The translations under genes were made by a program, and so were the position numbers. A stretch of DNA of 64,000 nt from Jiangella aurantiaca (GTDB lineage Bacteria; Actinomycetota; Actinomycetes; Jiangellales; Jiangellaceae), in NCBI RefSeq assembly GCF_004349105.1, contig NZ_SMLB01000005.1, forward strand, positions 124,001-188,000, given 5' to 3'. The notes beneath the pieces are model-generated. The model saw nothing but the letters and a program-made list of their open reading frames with translations. It ran no database searches and was not told the DNA's origin. Positions 34,035 to 42,583 of this stretch are shown here, piece by piece (the first letter of the stretch is position 1; each line of letters opens with the position of its first letter).

Positions 34035-34313
34035 TCACCCCGGCCCGGGCTCGGTCGGCGGCCGGTGCTCCCGCTGCCGTACCAGCCATGCCCGCACGTC
34101 CGAGACCGCGAACTTGAGTGCCTTCCCGAACTTGTACGCCGGTGGACCCTTCCCGTTGGTGCGCCAGTCGTAGATCGTCGTCACCGGGACGCCGAGGTAC
34201 GCCGCCAGCTCCTCGACGTCGATGAGTGGTTCCAGGCCCCACGGGCCCGAAGGTGTCGTGATGTCGTCCATGTCGGTCAGGTGTGTGGCCGACGCCCTGA
34301 CGACCAGGGCCAT
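34035..34313 (-). CDS. AlpA/excisionase-family helix-turn-helix protein
   Basis: The ~92-residue protein has a MerR-like excisionase HTH: LIDVEELAAYLGVPVTTIYD followed by WRTNGKGPPAYKFG and a helix-terminated VRAWLVRQRE. Such small proteins bend attachment-site DNA and set the direction of integrase reactions. It is encoded 6 nt upstream of the integrase on the same strand, the usual xis-int arrangement of actinobacterial integrative elements. The start is uncertain: the ATG at 34313 or an internal ATG at 34271; neither has a strong ribosome-binding site. Both leave the HTH intact. Confidence 0.87.
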   Translation of the reverse strand: MALVVRASATHLTDMDDITTPSGPWGLEPLIDVEELAAYLGVPVTTIYDWRTNGKGPPAYKFGKALKFAVSDVRAWLVRQREHRPPTEPGPG

Positions 34314-34353
34314 TGACAGCCGACCCGCAGCAACCGAGCCCGAGACGACGGAG

Positions 34354-34371
34354 CCCCGCCGAGCGGCGGGG
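34354..34371 (+). terminator. Short G/C-rich hairpin followed by T-rich tract
   Basis: CCCCGCC-GAGC-GGCGGGG is followed by TTTGTG on the plus strand. On the minus strand it would lie between tRNA-Pro and xis and could end the tRNA transcript. Confidence 0.5.
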
Positions 34372-34376
34372 TTTGT

Positions 34377-34392
34377 GATGGGTTTTCGATGG
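34377..34392. repeat. Possible integrase arm-type site near attR
   Basis: GATGGGTTTTCGATGG shares GATGGGT-N3-CGATGG with 18921-18936 near the left end. Both lie inside the island, 60-130 bp from the 35-bp core repeats and in the same orientation on the plus strand. Confidence 0.35.
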
Positions 34393-34452
34393 GCGGTTCA
34401 AATTCCACCTACCTGGAAGGTCCTGGGAACCGCCAGCTACCAGGACCTATCC

Positions 34453-34527
<75 letters not shown>

Positions 34528-34826
34528 TGGCCGCCCCGCCGTTTCCGGCGAGGCGACCATCAGTGTACCGCCTCCCCGCGCCGGGCCGTCCGCGGCACTC
34601 TGCATCGCCGCACCCGGCCGGTGGCTCGTGACGTTGGTGTCGGGGGTGTGGGCGGCGTCACTGTGACGATGACACATTGGCGCGCCTCATCGCCGTCTGA
34701 ATCGGCGCATTTCGGGCGTCAAAGCGGTGACCAGCCGCACCAAGCTGCCCACCGATCCCCTGGCCGGCCGATCCGGCGCGGCCCTCACCAGGGACCCTCG
34801 CGCTGCGCCAGGCAGGCACGCATGAG

Positions 34827-35241
34827 GTGTTAGCCGCCATTGAAACTGCCGATGATGGCGTCACTGATCATGAGGATCTGGCGGTCACGGGCGAGGCCGG
34901 GTGATCGGCACGGCGACGTCGGCGTCGTCACGGCGTCGGCCGCCCCCGCGGGCCTGGCCGACCCGGCCAGGGCACCGAACACGACCCGGGCGTGGTGACA
35001 CCAGCGCCAACAGTTGGCGCTCATGTCACCACCCCGCGACCACGACCGGCCCCCCGGCAGGGACACCCGGCCGCCGCAGCGGGCAGCACCTGGATGAACT
35101 ACCCCCATGGCGGCTCACACCGCCGCCACCGAGTCGATCATGGAGAAGGGTCGGGTTCCCGCGACTGCAGAGCCGACCTTCTCCACACCTGGTCGTCAAC
35201 GTCAACGACAACCCATCGTCACCGACAACGGCGGCTAACAC
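34827..35241. mobile_element. 415-bp MITE-like element with terminal inverted repeats and target duplication
   Basis: The ends GTGTTAGCCGCCATTG and, inverted, GTGTTAGCCGCCGTTG match over 15 of 16 bases and are flanked by the direct repeat ATGAG (34822-34826 and 35242-35246). Near the centre is a 41-bp palindrome (34992-35032, two mismatched pairs, one-base centre). A further hairpin has GGAGAAGG/CCTTCTCC arms at about 35143-35182. No transposase frame is evident. The flanking parts of the 34528-35422 gap hold no supported gene. Confidence 0.72.
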
Positions 35242-35422
35242 ATGAGGAGGCGGGCGAACGCGTGGCGGCGTCACCACGACCATGACATCAAGGCCCGCTC
35301 GACCCGCACGTTCGGCGACGCCCACACGGTCATCCCCAACGGCGCTGACAGGTTCACCCGTCTTTCACGCGATTTCTGCGCTGGCCACGGGGCTCTGGCC
35401 CGAGCTGGTCGCACGTAGGGGC

Positions 35423-35482
35423 TTGCGGTGCGCTGTCGCGACCCGTACGCTTCGCGAAATTAACAGGTAGGGCACCTGTTAA
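35423..35482 (+). promoter_or_regulatory. Promoter and palindromic ROK-type operator of the glycan locus
   Basis: -35 TTGCGG (35423-35428), 17-bp spacer, -10 TACGCT (35446-35451). A perfect palindrome TTAACAGGT-N5-ACCTGTTAA (35460-35482) covers the predicted start of transcription. A GGAGGAG ribosome-binding site follows at 35491-35497. The ROK regulator encoded second in the operon is the obvious candidate to bind it. Confidence 0.7.
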
Positions 35483-35501
35483 ATAGTTGCGGAGGAGTGC
35501 G

Positions 35502-36833
35502 TTGTCCCTTCCCCCGGCCACCACCAACGCCGCTGCCGATCTCATCGGCTCCTGGGCACGACTTGTCGACCAAACGATCGGCGACGAGAAGGTCACCGCG
35601 ATCTTCACCCGGGCAATGACCGACACGCTCGAGAAGACGGCCCGAGTGCTCCCCGACGGCACCACGTACGTCATCACCGGCGACATCCCGGCGATGTGGC
35701 TGCGTGACTCGACGGCACAGTTCTCGCCCTTCCTGTTGATGATGAGCGCCGACGACGCCGTGCAGGACCTGATCGCCGGGCTGGTCCGGCGGCAGCTGCG
35801 CTACATCTGCCTCGATCCGTACGCCAACGCCTTCAACGCCGAGCCCAGCGGCGCCGCGTACGACCCGGACGACCTGGCGGACAACCCGTGGGTCTGGGAG
35901 GAGAAGTATGAGATCGACTCCCTGGCCTTTCCGCTGCAGCTGGCCTATCGGACCTGGCGAATGACCGGCCGGCGCGACTTCCTCGACGACACCGCCCACC
36001 GTGCGCTGCGGACGGTCGTGCGCACGTGGCGGGTCGAACAGGAGCACGAGACGGCCTCGCGCTATCGCTTCCGCCGGCATGGCATGCCGCCCACCGAGAC
36101 CCTGACCCGCGACGGGCTCGGATCGCCGGTGGGCCCGACAGGCATGACGTGGAGCGGGTTCCGTCCCAGCGACGACGCCTGCACTTACGGATACAACGTC
36201 CCAGGTAACCTCTTCGCCGCTACGGCCCTGGACCATGTCAGGGCCATCGCCCGCGAGGTCTTCCACGACGACGACCTGGCCGGCGACGCCCGGGCGCTCC
36301 GGGACGAGATCCGCGCCGGGGTCGAGCGGTTCGGCGTAGTCGATCATCCCAGCTATGGGCGGATATACGCCTACGAGGTCGACGGGCTCGGCGGCCAGGT
36401 GCTCATGGACGACGCCAATCTGCCGAGCCTGCTCTCGCTCCCCCATCTCGGTGCCACTGACCTCGACGACCCGGTCTACCAGGCCACTCGCGCGTTCGTG
36501 CTCGGCCCGGACAACCCGTACCACCACGCCGGGCGAGCCGCCCGCGGTGTCGGCAGCGCGCACACGCCGCCCGGCTACATCTGGCCGATCGCCCTGGCCG
36601 TCGAGGGTCTGACCAGCCCGGACCCGGCCGAGAAACTGGCACTGATCCAGACCCTGCGCGACACCGATGCCGGCACCCTCGCCATGCACGAGGCATTCCA
36701 CTGCGACGACGCCGGTCGGTACACCCGCGACTGGTTCTCCTGGGGTGACTCGATGTTCTGCGAGCTGGTCCTCGACTACTGCGGCCACCGCGTGTCCGAC
36801 GCCGTCCGGGAGGGCCGCCATGTCCAGTCGTAA
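35502..36833 (+). CDS. GH125 exo-alpha-1,6-mannosidase
   Basis: The 443-residue cytosolic (alpha/alpha)6-barrel enzyme of family GH125 shows the hallmark ITGDIPAMWLRDSTAQ (~58-73), WVWEEKYEIDSLAFPL (~130-145), SGFRPSDDACTYGYN (~218-231, candidate general acid Asp) and C-terminal DWFSWGDSMFCELVLD. Characterised GH125 enzymes are inverting, metal-independent mannosidases that remove alpha-1,6-linked mannose from N-glycan-type oligosaccharides. No signal peptide is present. I choose TTG 35502, 4 nt after GGAGGAG; an earlier TTG at 35487 would overlap that site. The operator lies directly upstream. The stop overlaps the next gene by 14 nt. Confidence 0.9.
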   Translation: MSLPPATTNAAADLIGSWARLVDQTIGDEKVTAIFTRAMTDTLEKTARVLPDGTTYVITGDIPAMWLRDSTAQFSPFLLMMSADDAVQDLIAGLVRRQLRYICLDPYANAFNAEPSGAAYDPDDLADNPWVWEEKYEIDSLAFPLQLAYRTWRMTGRRDFLDDTAHRALRTVVRTWRVEQEHETASRYRFRRHGMPPTETLTRDGLGSPVGPTGMTWSGFRPSDDACTYGYNVPGNLFAATALDHVRAIAREVFHDDDLAGDARALRDEIRAGVERFGVVDHPSYGRIYAYEVDGLGGQVLMDDANLPSLLSLPHLGATDLDDPVYQATRAFVLGPDNPYHHAGRAARGVGSAHTPPGYIWPIALAVEGLTSPDPAEKLALIQTLRDTDAGTLAMHEAFHCDDAGRYTRDWFSWGDSMFCELVLDYCGHRVSDAVREGRHVQS

Positions 36834-38046
36834 CCCGTCGCGGCTCACCCGGTCGCTGAACGACCGCCTGGTCATCGACCTGCTGCTGGAGCACGGTCCG
36901 TTGGACCGGCCGACGCTGGCCAGGCTGACCGGCCTGTCCAAGCCGTCGGTCGCGGACCTGGTGGGCCGGCTCCTCGAGAGCGGCCTGGTGGAGGAGATCG
37001 GCGAAGGCCCGTCCACGCGCCGCGGCCCGAACGCGATGCTCTACGGGCTGACGGGCGGCCTCGCGGCGGTGGCGGGCGTGGAGTTGCAGCCCGATCATGC
37101 CCAAGCGTCCATCGCGGACGTCAACGGCAGTGAGCTGGGCGCCGTCAACGTGCCGATCCGCCCAGACGAGTCCCCGAGCGAGCTGGTGGCACGCGCCTTA
37201 CGCCAGGCGGCGGAACCGAGCAGCATCGACATCGGCGACCTCACCACGGCCGTCGTCGGTACGCCCGGCATCGTGGATCCCTCCGGCGACATGAGCTTCG
37301 TGTGGGGCCAGCCGGAATGGACCGGTGGACAGCTCGCCCGGATGCACGACGCGCTGGGCATTCCGGTCCGGTTCGAGAACGACATCAACCTTGCCGCCAT
37401 CGCCGAGCGCCGGCTCGGCCGCGCCGTAGACGCCGAGGCGTTCGCGCTGTTCAAGTGCGACGAGGGCGTGGGCGCCGCCATCATGCTCGGATCGCAGCTG
37501 GTCCGCGGGTCACACGGAGCCGCGGGCGAGATCGGGTACGTGCCCGACCTCGCCTGGGAGCAGCGGTCGGCCGGCGACTACAACGAGGGCCTGCAGTCCG
37601 TCGCGGGTGCCCGGGGCCTGGCCGCCGCCCTGGCCGATCTGGGACTCGCGGACCTCTCGCCCGCCGCCGTCCTGGCGCCCGGGCCGGACGACACCGGGCC
37701 GGACGGGCGCGATGCCGTCCCCGCGGAACTGCGTCAGCGGTTCCTGCTCGAAGTCGCCCGCCGACTCGCCTTCGGCGTCGTGTCAGTGTGCGCCGTCATC
37801 GACCCGGAGCTGATCGTGCTCGTCGGCGAGATCGCGACCGCCGGCGGCGATCGGCTGGCCGAGGCTGTCGGCAGCCGGGTGGCACAGACATCTCCGTTCC
37901 GTCCCGCCGTCGTGGTCAGCGGCCTCGGCCACGACGCCGTCGTCTCCGGTGCCGTCACGACGGCGCTGGACTCCGCTCGCGACGAGATCTACGGCGTCGC
38001 GCCCGTCTTCGTCCGCTCCGCACCGGCTATCCGACGAACCCCCTGA
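36820..38046 (+). CDS. ROK-family transcriptional repressor
   Basis: The ~408-residue regulator has an N-terminal MarR/winged HTH (LVIDLLLEHGPLDRPTLARL and GLSKPSVADLVGRLLESGLV, ~15-60) joined to a ROK sugar-kinase fold with VVGTPGIVDPSG, NDINLAAIAE and HGAAGEIGYV motifs. The usual CxCGxxGCxE zinc triad after the HGAAGE loop is not visible. It should release its operator on binding a mannose-related sugar or phosphate. The ATG at 36820 follows GGGAGGG and lies inside the GH125 3' end, so the two are translationally linked. The upstream palindrome is the likely target, giving autoregulation. Confidence 0.9.
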   Translation: MSSRNPSRLTRSLNDRLVIDLLLEHGPLDRPTLARLTGLSKPSVADLVGRLLESGLVEEIGEGPSTRRGPNAMLYGLTGGLAAVAGVELQPDHAQASIADVNGSELGAVNVPIRPDESPSELVARALRQAAEPSSIDIGDLTTAVVGTPGIVDPSGDMSFVWGQPEWTGGQLARMHDALGIPVRFENDINLAAIAERRLGRAVDAEAFALFKCDEGVGAAIMLGSQLVRGSHGAAGEIGYVPDLAWEQRSAGDYNEGLQSVAGARGLAAALADLGLADLSPAAVLAPGPDDTGPDGRDAVPAELRQRFLLEVARRLAFGVVSVCAVIDPELIVLVGEIATAGGDRLAEAVGSRVAQTSPFRPAVVVSGLGHDAVVSGAVTTALDSARDEIYGVAPVFVRSAPAIRRTP

Positions 38047-38108
38047 CCACGCCCACGCCAGGCACCCGAGCGTTGTTCGCCAGCTCCTTCACAGAACGGG
38101 AGAGCAGC

Positions 38109-39479
38109 ATGTCCAGACGCACCATCAGAGTCCTCGCCGGTATCGCCGCCGCAGGCATCACCCTCACCGCCTGCGGCGTCGGCGGCGGCAGCGACAGCGA
38201 CGACACCGAGACGCAGCAGCGAGCCGGCAGCTGCGAGCTCAGCGAGGAAGCCACCTCCGACGAGCCGGTGACCGGCGAGGTGGCCGGCGAGATCACCTTC
38301 CAGACCACCGCGCTGAAGCAGGACTTCAGCCCGTACTTCGAGACGGTCATCGCCGAGTTCGAAGAGATGCACCCCGACGTGACCGTGAACTGGCAGGACG
38401 ACCCCGGCGACGCGTCGTTCACCCAGCGCCTGGTCACCGACGCCCAGTCGTGCCAGCTCCCCGACGTCGTCAACCTCAACCAGATCACGGCCTACGCGCT
38501 GTACCGGGAGAACTTCCTGCTCGACCTGGACGTCAAAGCGCCGGAGATCGGCGACGCCTTCATCCCCAGCGTCTGGGACAGCCTGGTCATGCCCGGGATC
38601 GACAGCCACTACGTGCTGCCGTGGTACTGGGGGCTGACCGGCATCCAGACCTTCAACACCGCGCTGATGGAGCGGGCCGGCCTGGATCCGAGCACGCCGC
38701 CGACGACCATCGACGAGCAGTTCGACGCCGCGGCCCAGATCGCCGAGACGTCCGGTGGCGAGTTCTTCGCCTTCTCCGCCAACCCGATGTGGCGCCTGCC
38801 GAGCGACTGGCAGCTGATGAACGTCGAGATCACCAACGAGGACGAGACCGAGTTCACCTTCGCCGACGACCCGGCCGCGCTGCACTGGACCGAGCGGATG
38901 GCCGAGCTCTACCAGGCCGGCGCCCTGCCTGCCGACACCATCTCCAGCAGCGACGACCCCACGACCCTCTACAGCCAGGGGAGGATCGTGTGGGGCTCGA
39001 CCAACGCCTCGTCGCTGCGGTTCGTGCAGGAGAGCAACGCGGAGGTCTACGCCGCGACCGGTGTCGCGTCGCTCTTGAGCGAGCGCGGGCACGCCTTCCA
39101 GGACGGCCAGCTGATCGCCGTGCCCAGCACCAGCGACAACCCCGCCGCGGCGCTGGCCTTCGCCGAATACCTGCTCAGCCCGGAGAAGCAGTCGGAGTTC
39201 ATCTCCGACGAGCGCATCTCGAACTTCCCCAGCACCGAGGAGTCGCTGAGCATCCCGAAGCTGACCGAGATCACAGGCGACGATGCGCTGGCCCAGGCCA
39301 ACCGCCTCTCGGTGGAGCTGGCGCAGAACGCCGAGAACGCCTTCATCTACGCGTGGAGCGACGCGGTCAACTCCGCCATCATCGGCGAGATCCAGCTGGC
39401 CATGCAGGGCGACAAGTCGCCCCAAGAGGCCCTGGACGCGGCTCAGGACAAGGCCAACGACATCCTCAGCCAGGGGTAG
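38109..39479 (+). CDS. Sugar ABC transporter substrate-binding lipoprotein (glycan locus)
   Basis: The ~456-residue family 1 binding protein has a lipoprotein signal peptide (TLTACG, Cys ~21) and an Asp/Ser/Gly-rich linker. Its binding domain includes TVNWQDDPGDASF, LPDVVNLNQITAYALY and WGLTGIQTFNTALMERAGLD, typical of CUT1 oligosaccharide receptors. A C-terminal AMQGDKSPQEALDAAQ ends it as in this family. It should bind mannose-containing oligosaccharides at the cell surface. The ATG follows GGGAGAGCAGC. The upstream in-frame extension is the antiphase reading of the ROK gene. It begins 62 nt after the ROK stop, same operon. Confidence 0.93.
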   Translation: MSRRTIRVLAGIAAAGITLTACGVGGGSDSDDTETQQRAGSCELSEEATSDEPVTGEVAGEITFQTTALKQDFSPYFETVIAEFEEMHPDVTVNWQDDPGDASFTQRLVTDAQSCQLPDVVNLNQITAYALYRENFLLDLDVKAPEIGDAFIPSVWDSLVMPGIDSHYVLPWYWGLTGIQTFNTALMERAGLDPSTPPTTIDEQFDAAAQIAETSGGEFFAFSANPMWRLPSDWQLMNVEITNEDETEFTFADDPAALHWTERMAELYQAGALPADTISSSDDPTTLYSQGRIVWGSTNASSLRFVQESNAEVYAATGVASLLSERGHAFQDGQLIAVPSTSDNPAAALAFAEYLLSPEKQSEFISDERISNFPSTEESLSIPKLTEITGDDALAQANRLSVELAQNAENAFIYAWSDAVNSAIIGEIQLAMQGDKSPQEALDAAQDKANDILSQG

Positions 39480-39481
39480 TC

Positions 39482-40477
39482 GTGGCTCTCGCGCCCGCGT
39501 CGCAGCGCCGTGCCGTCCCGGACCTGGAAGGGCCGGGACGGCGCGGGCCGCGCCGTCGCCGACGTCCCGGCCGAACACCCGTGGCCAGGGGTGGTGCCGC
39601 GCTGTACCGCGCCTGGTGGGTCCCCTTCCTCTGGGTGGGACCGGCCATCGTGGCCGTCGCCGTGTGGGGGATCTTCCCCTTCGTCAACACCGTGCTGCTG
39701 TCGTTCACCGACGCCAAGCCGCTCGGCGGCGGTGGCGCGTTCGTCGGCCTGGACAACTACGCCCGGCTGCTCGACGACCCGGACTTCTGGCTCGCCACCA
39801 AGAACAGCGTCCTGTACGCGGTGTTCGCGGTGCCGCTCCTGGTGCTCCTGCCACTGATCCTCGCCCAATTGGTGTTCAAGAAGATCCCCGGGATCGGGTT
39901 CTTCCGGTCCGCGTTCTACACACCGGTGCTGGCCTCCATGGTCGCGGTCGGCCTGGTCTGGCAGAACCTGCTCAGCGACCAAGGCCCGATCAACACGGCG
40001 CTCGGCAAGCTGCACCTCATCGACGACGCCGTCCCGTTCCTGTCCGACAGCACGCTCATCCTGGCCAGCGCGATCGCGCTGACGGTCTGGAAGGGGCTGG
40101 GCTGGTACATGATCTTCTACCTCGCGGCGCTGGCCAACGTCCCTCGAGATCTGTACGAGGCCGCCGAGCTGGACGGAGCGGGCCCGGTCCGCCGGTTCAT
40201 CCACATCACGATCCCGGGCGTGCGGCTGACCATGATGCTGATCGGCATCCTGTCCGGCATCGGCTCGCTGCGGGTCTTCACCGAGATCTACGTGCTCGGC
40301 GGCGCCACCGGCGGCCCCGGCGGGCAGGCCAGGACGCTGCCGTTCTACATCCGCGACGCCGCCCTCGACCCGATCGCGGGCAACGCCGGCTACGGCGCCG
40401 CGATCAGCGTCGCGCTGTTCGCGATGACCTGCGTGCTGGCGCTGCTCGCCCACAAGTTCGGCTCGAAGGAGGACTGA
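39482..40477 (+). CDS. Carbohydrate ABC transporter permease (MalF-type), glycan locus
   Basis: The 331-residue inner-membrane protein has an Arg/Pro-rich N-terminus and six hydrophobic helices starting at FLWVGPAIVAVAVWGIFPFV. The EAA loop DLYEAAELDGAGPVRRF contacts the ATPase. It forms the channel with the next gene's product. The GTG start lies 2 nt after the binding-protein stop, with the ribosome-binding site inside that gene's last codons. The stop overlaps the ATG of the next gene by one base. No ATPase gene occurs in the locus. Confidence 0.92.
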   Translation: MALAPASQRRAVPDLEGPGRRGPRRRRRPGRTPVARGGAALYRAWWVPFLWVGPAIVAVAVWGIFPFVNTVLLSFTDAKPLGGGGAFVGLDNYARLLDDPDFWLATKNSVLYAVFAVPLLVLLPLILAQLVFKKIPGIGFFRSAFYTPVLASMVAVGLVWQNLLSDQGPINTALGKLHLIDDAVPFLSDSTLILASAIALTVWKGLGWYMIFYLAALANVPRDLYEAAELDGAGPVRRFIHITIPGVRLTMMLIGILSGIGSLRVFTEIYVLGGATGGPGGQARTLPFYIRDAALDPIAGNAGYGAAISVALFAMTCVLALLAHKFGSKED

Positions 40478-41328
40478 TGCGCGTCGCCGCACGTCTGCGC
40501 GGCTACGGCCGCCCGCGCGAGCTCGTGGTCCGCTACGTCGTCCTGACGCTCGTGCTCGCCCTCATGGTCGGGCCGCTGCTCTGGCAGCTGCTGTCTTCGC
40601 TGAAGGGGGACGGTGAGGCGATCTTCGGCGACGCGGCCGGCCTGATCCCCCGGGAGCCGACGCTCGAGGCCTACCAGACTGTCTTCGATCAGGCTCCGAT
40701 GGCCCGGTACATGCTCAACAGCCTGATCATGTGCGCACTGACCGTGACGTCGCAGGTCATCTTCCCGACCTTGGCCGGCTACATGATGTCGCGCCAGGGC
40801 TGGCGCGGCCGCAAGGCGGTCTACGCCGTCCTGATCGTCTCGATGATCTTCCCGTTCGAGTCGATCATGGTCTCGCTGTTCATGATGGTCCGGGACGCGG
40901 GGCTGGTGGACAACCTGATCGGCGTCTGGCTGCCGGGCGCGATCGCCGCGGTGAACGTCCTGATCATGCGGGCCACGTTCGACGCCGTGCCGGACGAGGT
41001 GGAGGACGCGGCGCTGCTCGACGGCGCCAACGAGTGGCAGCGCTTCACCAAGATCTACCTGCCGGCGTCGGTCGGAGCCATGATGGTGGTGATCATCAAC
41101 TCGTTCATCGCCGCCTGGGACGACTTCCTGTGGCCGTTCATCGTGCTGCGCAGCGAGAACCTCTTCACCCTGACGCTCGGCCTGTCGCGGATGGCCGAGT
41201 CGTCCCTCGGCTACGACGTGCGCATCGTCATGGCCGGCTCCGTCATCTCCATCGCACCGATTCTCATTCTGTTCATCGTGTTGCAGCGCTGGTTCTACAA
41301 GGGCGTTGCCGAAGGGGCTGTGAAGTGA
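40477..41328 (+). CDS. Carbohydrate ABC transporter permease (MalG-type), glycan locus
   Basis: The 283-residue inner-membrane protein has six hydrophobic helices and the EAA loop EVEDAALLDGANEWQRF, a SMIFPFESIMVSLFMMV segment and AAWDDFLWPFIVLRSE typical of MalG-type subunits. With the previous permease and the lipoprotein it makes a CUT1 importer. The ATPase is presumably supplied in trans by an MsiK-like protein. AAGGAGG precedes the ATG at 40477. Its TGA overlaps the GTG of the fucosidase gene by GTGA, so hydrolase and transporter are translated together. Confidence 0.92.
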   Translation: MRVAARLRGYGRPRELVVRYVVLTLVLALMVGPLLWQLLSSLKGDGEAIFGDAAGLIPREPTLEAYQTVFDQAPMARYMLNSLIMCALTVTSQVIFPTLAGYMMSRQGWRGRKAVYAVLIVSMIFPFESIMVSLFMMVRDAGLVDNLIGVWLPGAIAAVNVLIMRATFDAVPDEVEDAALLDGANEWQRFTKIYLPASVGAMMVVIINSFIAAWDDFLWPFIVLRSENLFTLTLGLSRMAESSLGYDVRIVMAGSVISIAPILILFIVLQRWFYKGVAEGAVK

Positions 41329-42581
41329 CCTTGGTCGTACCGACACCCGAACAACTGTCCTGGCAGCGAATGGGGGTGGGGGTCTTCATCCATTTCGGCA
41401 TCAACACGTACTTCGGCAAGGAGTGGAGCAACGGCTCCCTGCCCGCATCGGCCTTCGACCCCACCGAGTTCGACGCTCGTCAATGGGTGTCGGTGGCCAA
41501 GGACGCGGGTGCGCAGTACCTGGTGCTCACGGCCAAGCACCATGACGGCTTCTGCCTCTGGCCGACCTCGACCACCGACTACTCCGTCCGCTCCTCCCCC
41601 TGGCGGGGCGGCCGGGGCGACGTGGTGGCCGAGGTGGCCGAGGCCTGCGGCAAGGCCGGGCTCGGGCTCGGCCTCTACGTGTCGCCCTGGGACCGGAACG
41701 CCTCGTGCTACGGCGATCCGGCTGCGTACAACGACTTCTACGTCCGGCAGCTCACCGAGTTGTGCACGCGGTACGGCCCGCTCGTCGAGCTGTGGTTCGA
41801 CGGCGCCGGGTCGGAGGGGTACCCGTACGACTGGCCTCGGATCGCCGACGTGATCCACCGCCACCAGCCCGGCGCCATGGTCTTCAACATGGGCGCACCG
41901 ACCATCCGCTGGGTGGGCAACGAGAACGGCCTGGCCGCCGACCCGGTCGAGTACGTCGTCGACCACACCCAGATGAGCAACTACACCATCGTCTCCAGCA
42001 CGTTCGCCGAGGCGCTGTACCTGCCGCCGGAGTGCGACGTCTCCATCAGGCGCGGCTGGTTCTGGCAGCAGGACGACTCCCCCAAGGATCTGGAGCACCT
42101 GCTGGGCATCTACTACCGGTCGGTGGGAATGGGCGCGAACCTGCTGCTGAACCTTCCCCCGAACCGGCTCGGCCTGCTGGATGAGGCCGACGTGAAGCGG
42201 GTGCAGGAGTGGGCCCGGGAGCTCGACGCCCGTTTCGCCGAGCCGATCCACGGTGAGATCGGCCGGCGGGATGACGAATGGCTGGTCCGGTTCCCGGACG
42301 AGGTGACCCTCGACCACCTGCGGCTGAGCGAGCACCTCGATGACGGCCAGCGCGTCACCGGACATCGGATCTGGCACAGTGACGACCTGATCTGCTCGGC
42401 GGGCACGATCGGCGTGAACCGGCTGCACGTCTTCCCGCGGCGGACGGTGCGCGAGCTGCGGGTGGAGCTGACCGGCCCCGGAGCCGGCCTGGACGCCGTC
42501 ACCGCCTACCGCACCGGGCACGAATCGCCACCGCGGATCCCCGCCGGGTACGTGGCACCCACAGACCACCCGGAGGACTGA
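41325..42581 (+). CDS. GH29 alpha-L-fucosidase
   Basis: The 418-residue enzyme begins with the family block WQRMGVGVFIHFGINTYFGKEW and AGAQYLVLTAKHHDGFCLWP (~62-80). The predicted nucleophile Asp is in VELWFDGAG (~159). A C-terminal beta-sandwich follows (~330 on). No signal peptide is present, so it acts in the cytosol on imported oligosaccharides. The compact form, with HHDGFCLWPTSTTDYSV, resembles the GH29 group with stricter linkage preference (alpha-1,3/1,4) more than the broad one, but this cannot be settled by eye. The GTG start overlaps the permease stop; the next gene starts 2 nt later. Confidence 0.88.
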   Translation: MTLVVPTPEQLSWQRMGVGVFIHFGINTYFGKEWSNGSLPASAFDPTEFDARQWVSVAKDAGAQYLVLTAKHHDGFCLWPTSTTDYSVRSSPWRGGRGDVVAEVAEACGKAGLGLGLYVSPWDRNASCYGDPAAYNDFYVRQLTELCTRYGPLVELWFDGAGSEGYPYDWPRIADVIHRHQPGAMVFNMGAPTIRWVGNENGLAADPVEYVVDHTQMSNYTIVSSTFAEALYLPPECDVSIRRGWFWQQDDSPKDLEHLLGIYYRSVGMGANLLLNLPPNRLGLLDEADVKRVQEWARELDARFAEPIHGEIGRRDDEWLVRFPDEVTLDHLRLSEHLDDGQRVTGHRIWHSDDLICSAGTIGVNRLHVFPRRTVRELRVELTGPGAGLDAVTAYRTGHESPPRIPAGYVAPTDHPED

Positions 42582-42583
42582 CG

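Noticed and set aside
34901..35245. A 114-codon plus-strand frame inside the MITE-like element
   Set aside because: Arg/Pro/Ser-rich with no start signal or family resemblance and crosses the element's hairpins.
37302..38108. N-terminal extension of the glycan-locus binding protein
   Set aside because: This part is the antiphase reading of the ROK gene; the lipoprotein signal peptide and ribosome-binding site fix the start at 38109.
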